Source of the DNA: JAFARZ01 sp035651595
GTDB lineage: Bacteria; Actinomycetota; Actinomycetes; Streptosporangiales; Streptosporangiaceae
Direction of reading: 5' to 3'
DNA: 64,000 nucleotides
Assembly (NCBI GenBank): GCA_035651595.1
Contig: DASRFJ010000241.1
Location: forward strand, 1-64,000
Below the pieces are notes generated by a model, which saw nothing but the letters and a program-made list of their open reading frames with translations, had not been told where the DNA came from and ran no database searches. The first letter of the stretch is position 1. Each line of letters opens with the position of its first letter. Below, piece by piece: positions 60,001-64,000 of the stretch. A program made the translations under genes and the position numbers.

Positions 60001-63000
60001 CGGATCTCGACATCGCCGATGAACGAATCCGCGCGGTCGGCGGGCAGGAGCCGGGAATGGGTCCACACTTCGGGTCCGGGGCACCCGTAGAGCCGGAAAT
60101 CGCCAATGCCGCCGAGCACGAAGTCATGATCTTGGCCGACGGCGCGGGCGGGGCGGGCGGCGGCCAGGCTGTGCGCGCAGGCTTCCAGCAACGCCGGGTG
60201 GAACCGGTGCTCAGGCAAACTGCCCGTCAGCGCCTCAGGGCAGCGCAGCCGGGCAAGCGCCTCACCGTCGCGGCGCCACAGCTCGACGATGCACTCGAAG
60301 GCTCCCCGCCAGGGGTTTCCCCGTTCCGCATGCAGTGGGGCGTCCTGATACTCAGGGCAGCGGTCACGGACGTGTGCGAAGGGTTCTCCCGTCTCGAGCT
60401 GAGATGCGTCGATGGGACGTAGCTGAGCTTCCGCGTGCATGACCCACGGCTCGTCCCCACCGATCCGCGAGGCGACTTGGCATCTGCCGGAAGCCACGGT
60501 AACGCGGATGGTGGGTGTCGGCCGATCCTGATCGAGGAGCAGCGCCCGGCGATAGCGCACGTCACTGATCGACACCGGCGTCTCCCCGAACAGCTCGCGC
60601 GCCGCTGCGGCGAGCAGTTCCAGGTAGGCACTGCCCGGCATGATCGCCGCGTCCTGCCCGAGGCGATCGAAGAGGTAGGCGTTGGCGGTAAGCCCCAACG
60701 GCCCCTCCCATATCCCGCTCTCCCTCTCTTTTGAGACACACCGACCGAGCAGTGGATGAAGGCGCGGCTCCTGCGAGGTAGTTCTGGGCCCGGGATCGTG
60801 GGCCAGCCAGTACCGCTCGCGCTGCCACGGATAGGCGGGAAGCGGAGTGAAGCGGCCATTAGGCGTCACCGCCGCGAAGTTCAGCGGCACTCCCGCGAGG
60901 TATAGCGTGGCCGCGGCGGTGAGCAGGCAGCGGCGCTCAGGAGCCTCGCGGCGGAGCGAACCCACGACAACGGCCTCCCTGCCTCGCTCGTTCGCCGTCT
61001 CCCGGATGCCGGCGGTAAGCAGGGTGTGCGGGCTCACCTCGACGAAGACTGTTGTCCCTGTATCGAGCTGGCCGCGTATGGCGCCCACGAAGTCGACGGG
61101 TCTTCGGATGTTCCGCACCCAGTAATCCGCGTCCATCTCCGAACCGTCGATGACCCGATTCAACATGGTGGAGTGCAGCGGGATGGTGCCGGCCCGGGGC
61201 GTGATGCCGCCCAGCTCGGCCAGCATGTCTTCACGTAGGGTATCGACCTGCGGGCAGTGGGAAGCGAAGTCGACGTTGATGCGGTGGCCGGAGATCCCCC
61301 GTGCCTCGAGTGCGGTGAGGATCGTGGCAATCGCGGCGGGGTCGCCGGAAAGCAGCGCCGAGCGTGGGCTGTTGCTTGCCGCGACCGCCACTTGATGCTC
61401 GTATCCGGAGATGGCTTGTTCGGCCTCCACCGCTGCCAACCCCACCCAGGCCATCGCGCCTTGCCCGCTGAGCCGCTTGGCCAGGCGGCTGCGCCGGCAG
61501 ATCACCGCGGCCGCGTCGGCCAGGCTCATCGCGCCTGCGGTATAGGCTGCGGCTGACTCGCCCATGCTGTGGCCGATGACGACATCGGGCTCCACGCCCC
61601 AGGAACGCCACATCTCGGCCAGGGCAATCTCCATCGCCCACAGCGTGGGCTGAATGACATCCAGTTCGGCGAGTTGTTCGGGATCGCCGTGGCGCAGCAT
61701 GTCGATGACGGACCAGCCGGTCTCCGCGCGAATTGCCTCGTCGCAGGCGCCCATAGCCGCCGCGAACGCCGATTCCGCGTCGAGCAGTTCCCGGCCCATG
61801 CCGGCCCACTGCGACCCCTGCCCGGGGAAGATGAAGGCTACGAGGGGACGGCCGACTGGGGTGTACTCCGCGACCGCGACCGTTGGCCGGGGCTGGCCGG
61901 CGGCAAAGGCCCGTAGATCGTGGGCCGCCTGAGCATGGTCGCTGACGGCCACCGCGATCCTCGAGCCGAGGCGGCTGCGGTGCAGGGCGGCGCTATGGCA
62001 GACATCTCTCAGCGATGCCGCCCGCCCCTCGGGGGAATCGAGGTAGTCGGCGGTGGAGACAGCGAGTGCTCGCAGCGCCTCTGGCCTGCTGGCGGACAAT
62101 GTCAGCAGGTGGGCCTTGTCGTCAGGGCCTGAGCGGGAAGCAAGATGATCCGGTGACGGCGCCGAGACGACCAGGTGGGCGTTGGTGCCTGAGATGCCAA
62201 AACTGCTGACACCGGCCAGCGTCGGCCTGCCTCGCGTCGGCAGCGGTGTGACCGATGTGGGGATACGCGCACTCAGGGCGTCCCACTGCACAGCGGGATT
62301 GGGCCTGCGCAGGTGCAGATTGGGCGGCACCACGCCGTGCTCCAGGCATAGCACGGTCTTGATGAGCCCGGCGATCCCGGCCGCCGCTTCGGTGTGGCCG
62401 ATATTAGTCTTGACCGAACCGAGCAGGCAGGGATCCTGCGCCGTTCGGCTGGACGTCACGGCTGCGCCCAGCGCCTCCAGTTCGACAGGGTCGCCGACAG
62501 CAGTGCCGGTCCCATGACACTCGATATAGTCGACCTGTGCCGGGTCGACGCCTGCGTTCTTGTAGGCGCGCACGATGACCTCGCGCTGGCCCTCAACACC
62601 GGGCCTGACCAGATACCCGCTGCTCTGCCCGTCGTTACCTACCGCGGAGCCCAGCAGGACAGCGCGCACGCGGTCACCGGCCGCCAGCGCCTTAGCCAGC
62701 GGTCTGAGGACCACGACGCCGACGCCATCACTGCGCACGAAACCATCGGCGGACGCGTCACCGAACTTGCAACGACCGTCCCTGGCGAGCATTCCCACCG
62801 CCGAGAGTGCCACTTCTTCATCAGGGCACAACACGAGGTTGACCCCGCCGGCCAAGGCCAATTCGCACTCTCCCGCGCGCAGACTCAACAGGGCCGTGTG
62901 GACCGCGACCAGCGATGAGGAACAGGCGGTGTCCAGGGTGAGACTGGGGCCGCGCAGGTCGAAGACGTAGGACACACGGCCTGAACTAACTGCGCGCGAG

Positions 63001-63494
63001 AGGGTACCCGTTACGCTGTGCAGATCGGGTTTACCAGGCCTTTGCTGCTCTAGCTGCCGGTATTCCAGGCCGGTCTGGCCCACGAATACCCCGGTGTCGC
63101 TGCCGACGAGCCGGTCAAGCGGCTGGCCGGCGTCTTCCAGCGCCTCGTAGGCTACTTCCAGGAGCATTCGCTGCTGGGGATCCATCCGCTCGGCCTCGCG
63201 TGGCGAGATCCCGAAGAACTCCGCGTCAAAACGGTCGATGTCATCCAGCAGTCCGCCCCAGCGGCTGACCATGTACCCGGAACCACGCGGTGGCGGGCGG
63301 AACACGTTAGCCATGTCGTAGCGCTCGGGAGGGGTCTGCCGGATGGCGTCCTTGCCTTCAGTCAGCAGCCGCCACAGCGCGGCCAGGTCGGGGGCTCCGG
63401 GGAACCGCCCGGACATGCCGATGACCGCGATCGGCTCACTGCCGCGAGCGCTCGGGTCATTCCATGGTGCGGTTGGTGTCTCATGATCGATCAT
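57060..63494 (-). CDS. Type I polyketide synthase, one module KS-AT-DH*-ER-KR-ACP
   Basis: 2144 residues from ATG 63494 with GGGAGG upstream. KS about 20-445 with Cys191 (DTACSSS), His327 (ECHGTGT) and His367 (NIGH). AT about 553-870 with Ser643 (GHSMGE) and FASH at 743-746 in the specificity position, nearer to methylmalonyl-type ASH than malonyl HAFH. DH about 913-1185: the catalytic His of the xDHxVxG...PG motif is Arg944 (LFDRLGQDAAIMPG), and the usual D...Q pair is Glu1104 and His1108, so it is probably inactive. ER about 1440-1760 with NADPH site HSATGGVGMAA. KR about 1783-1965 with TGGLGGIG, Lys1902 and Tyr1939. ACP 2060-2135 with Ser2092 (GMDSVMAVEL). No thioesterase or docking domain is evident. 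Confidence 0.93.
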   Translation of the reverse strand: MIDHETPTAPWNDPSARGSEPIAVIGMSGRFPGAPDLAALWRLLTEGKDAIRQTPPERYDMANVFRPPPRGSGYMVSRWGGLLDDIDRFDAEFFGISPREAERMDPQQRMLLEVAYEALEDAGQPLDRLVGSDTGVFVGQTGLEYRQLEQQRPGKPDLHSVTGTLSRAVSSGRVSYVFDLRGPSLTLDTACSSSLVAVHTALLSLRAGECELALAGGVNLVLCPDEEVALSAVGMLARDGRCKFGDASADGFVRSDGVGVVVLRPLAKALAAGDRVRAVLLGSAVGNDGQSSGYLVRPGVEGQREVIVRAYKNAGVDPAQVDYIECHGTGTAVGDPVELEALGAAVTSSRTAQDPCLLGSVKTNIGHTEAAAGIAGLIKTVLCLEHGVVPPNLHLRRPNPAVQWDALSARIPTSVTPLPTRGRPTLAGVSSFGISGTNAHLVVSAPSPDHLASRSGPDDKAHLLTLSASRPEALRALAVSTADYLDSPEGRAASLRDVCHSAALHRSRLGSRIAVAVSDHAQAAHDLRAFAAGQPRPTVAVAEYTPVGRPLVAFIFPGQGSQWAGMGRELLDAESAFAAAMGACDEAIRAETGWSVIDMLRHGDPEQLAELDVIQPTLWAMEIALAEMWRSWGVEPDVVIGHSMGESAAAYTAGAMSLADAAAVICRRSRLAKRLSGQGAMAWVGLAAVEAEQAISGYEHQVAVAASNSPRSALLSGDPAAIATILTALEARGISGHRINVDFASHCPQVDTLREDMLAELGGITPRAGTIPLHSTMLNRVIDGSEMDADYWVRNIRRPVDFVGAIRGQLDTGTTVFVEVSPHTLLTAGIRETANERGREAVVVGSLRREAPERRCLLTAAATLYLAGVPLNFAAVTPNGRFTPLPAYPWQRERYWLAHDPGPRTTSQEPRLHPLLGRCVSKERESGIWEGPLGLTANAYLFDRLGQDAAIMPGSAYLELLAAAARELFGETPVSISDVRYRRALLLDQDRPTPTIRVTVASGRCQVASRIGGDEPWVMHAEAQLRPIDASQLETGEPFAHVRDRCPEYQDAPLHAERGNPWRGAFECIVELWRRDGEALARLRCPEALTGSLPEHRFHPALLEACAHSLAAARPARAVGQDHDFVLGGIGDFRLYGCPGPEVWTHSRLLPADRADSFIGDVEIRHPDGRIFAEFRGLRLQLSGPGTTSAREAGEAPADGPPFASWVHDLIWERAEWPAEADAGPADPGRWLALSDSGTVGSGLVRELRERGHEVVVLTQADTYRLADADRTHVAPAPLAAALTRAAAAGPYRGIVHLWSLDAAVGLDATAAEIDRAEAASCRSVVHLVQALDQAPLPGSPSLWLVTRNAQATEPGQKVVEPFQALAWGLGRSLAAEQPALHARLVDLDDTAQSLIGLVAELEHPDAENQIALRDGRRLAARLVPHRRPRHPSGTCLRLAIPAPGVVDDLSLVPAPSEEPAEDEVLIRVSHAGVNYRDVLVSVGRHPGQPAAASPALGWECAGVIEAIGAGVTDFAVGDEVVALAERAMATHVTTKACLTALKPARPSLAEAAALPAAYLTAYHALNELAGISPGDRVLVHSATGGVGMAALNVVRWKGGHVFATAGGPAKRALLTGLGVGHVADSRSLAFVEQFRDATGGAGFDVIVNTLSGEAIRANLSLLADCGHYVELGKRDMLSDTPLGMSAFAGNLSFHSVDVVRMIQQRPQRAGAILRAVTKLVGHGALDPLPLQEFDATEAAAPFRLMSRSAHTGKLVLRFPGQRADSLPVRSAESATAFTIHAEGAYLVTGGLGGIGATVSSWLVDKGARHLVLTGRGQLPADPEDPADPRLAVMRELASRGADVEYAAVDVADLDAMTTFLTQRAQAGKPPLRGVVHAAGTIDYVPIADMRADDLSAVLRAKVTGAWNLHRLLRDAPLDLFVLLSSGSALLGWPMLGGYAAGNAFLDALAHYRRADGARATTINWGVWGGAGMVARRETLAGRSLIPRGMTAISPRNGIAVLEQILHEGITQAAVLPADWKVWAAAHPVAAGVPQLRHLTGTEPDRPAVRSARGTGMAQIAEALTIHVAKVLSLPPERVNRNWPLNKMGMDSVMAVELGFHIEREFEARLPIVKLINGGTVATVAQAVAEHISRLYRQMKDRGW

Positions 63495-63742
63495 CGACGA
63501 TCCTCCCAGTAATGGGCGAGCCCGCGGGCAGACCGGAGATCTGGTGCCGAGTGCGCAGCGCGCCCTAACGAAAGCGCGATCCCGCCCGCCAATGGGGCAG
63601 CTGTTGGCGAGATCGGAACAACACGTCCTGCCGCTATGGGACGGCTACTGACGCTGTGCAGTTTATGAACAGACCGCTCAGAAGCGTTGTTTAGTTTGAC
63701 AAAAGCGTTAACTAGCAAGACAGTGATCTGCTTTTGAGCCAT
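63491..63742 (-). CDS. Possible small ORF coupled to the PKS gene
   Basis: 83 codons from ATG 63742 whose TGA overlaps the PKS ATG (ATGA). The overlap is suggestive, but there is no ribosome-binding site at its start, no recognised domain and the composition is not clearly coding. The same 250 bases are AT-richer than average and include two AACGCTT words 21 bases apart (minus strand), so this may simply be the PKS promoter region. Confidence 0.2.
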   Translation of the reverse strand: MAQKQITVLLVNAFVKLNNASERSVHKLHSVSSRPIAAGRVVPISPTAAPLAGGIALSLGRAAHSAPDLRSARGLAHYWEDRR

Positions 63743-63996
63743 AAATCATCGCAAGTTCTCATACGTACCTTCTTCGCTGGAAGAAGCGTGGCACGTTGTG
63801 GCAAGAAGCCCGGCTCGGTGACGAAGGACCGCTCCGGTAGCCAGCCCGCAGGGCTGTGCGGGCTGTCCGGCCGGTCCGCCTGAAGATCCAGGCTGGCCTG
63901 CAGCGCGTGTGACCGCTTCCCTGCAAGCTCGCCGAGTAGCTCCTCGCCCCAATAGCGACACTCGGAGAGAACGACAAGAATCGTTCTGGGCATCAC
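63712..63996 (-). pseudogene. Possible DJ-1/PfpI-family remnant
   Basis: The first 20 residues, RTILVVLSECRYWGEELLGE, resemble the N-terminus of DJ-1/PfpI-family proteins, and AGKRSHALQASLD shortly after resembles a block normally ~18 residues further along. The intervening helix appears deleted and the rest is unrecognisable before the stop. The window ends four bases upstream of the start, so the context is missing. Family recognition from so short a stretch is tentative. Confidence 0.3.
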
Positions 63997-64000
63997 GGCT

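Noticed and set aside
1..64000. tRNA, rRNA and prophage genes
   Set aside because: No cloverleaf-like sequences, rRNA segments, integrase or phage structural genes were recognised.

Overview
The window is very GC-rich, uses GTG starts freely and has many 1- or 4-base gene overlaps. It carries the actinobacterial cell-division neighbourhood (ftsW-murG-murC-ftsQ-ftsZ-yggS-sepF-yggT-divIVA), mycothiol-type enzymes, an F420/PPOX-type protein, many SpoIIE-type phosphatases and a type I polyketide synthase. This is chromosomal DNA of a filamentous-type actinomycete (Actinomycetota); I cannot fix the order or genus from sequence reading alone.

Layout. 1-2.9 kb: a collagen-like Gly/Gln-rich ORF, a gene-poor stretch with a composite palindromic repeat, and a membrane SpoIIE-type phosphatase. 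3.1-5.5 kb: universal stress protein plus pseudouridine salvage (psuG, psuK). 5.7-6.7 kb: a solitary substrate-binding lipoprotein. 7.0-11.2 kb: sbcDC nuclease. 11.3-19.4 kb: class B penicillin-binding protein, adenine/adenosine deaminase, lone ABC ATPase, MMPL exporter with a VOC protein, mycothiol-isomerase-like protein and an AraC regulator. 19.6-24.7 kb: an rluD-type gene, lspA and a TraR/DksA gene, with divergent ileS. 24.9-35.2 kb: the division/cell-wall cluster, all on the minus strand with tight coupling; it stops abruptly upstream of ftsW at a second composite repeat. 35.7-38.2 kb: response regulator, histidine kinase and receiver-PP2C in one overlapping operon. 38.4-52.7 kb: a Tat-type FAD oxidase, MarR/MFS exporter, PPOX protein, GMC dehydrogenase pair, NarL-type two-component pair with an ABC exporter, an ArsR/AHSA1/DinB-like operon with a clearly readable promoter and operators, and an amidase. 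52.7-54.6 kb: an internally deleted arginase remnant and an orphan LacI-type regulator with two operators. 54.6-64 kb: the edge of a polyketide locus: a catalytically altered IS701-like protein, an MmyB-type regulator and a 2144-residue one-module reducing PKS whose DH catalytic residues are degenerate.

The main unexplained structure is a set of palindromic repeats. Three 47-bp near-perfect hairpins (6935, 19370, 24884) share arms beginning ATTGCGGACA. The same ends bound a longer composite element at 1214-1572 and form one end of another at 35270-35572. Each composite carries a second, ~80-bp hairpin inside, and that hairpin also occurs alone at 53093. Two of the 47-bp copies run into the 3' ends of unrelated genes in the same frame and give both proteins the same C-terminal tail (KIAD[ST]YPPKxGG). 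No transposase in the window explains them.
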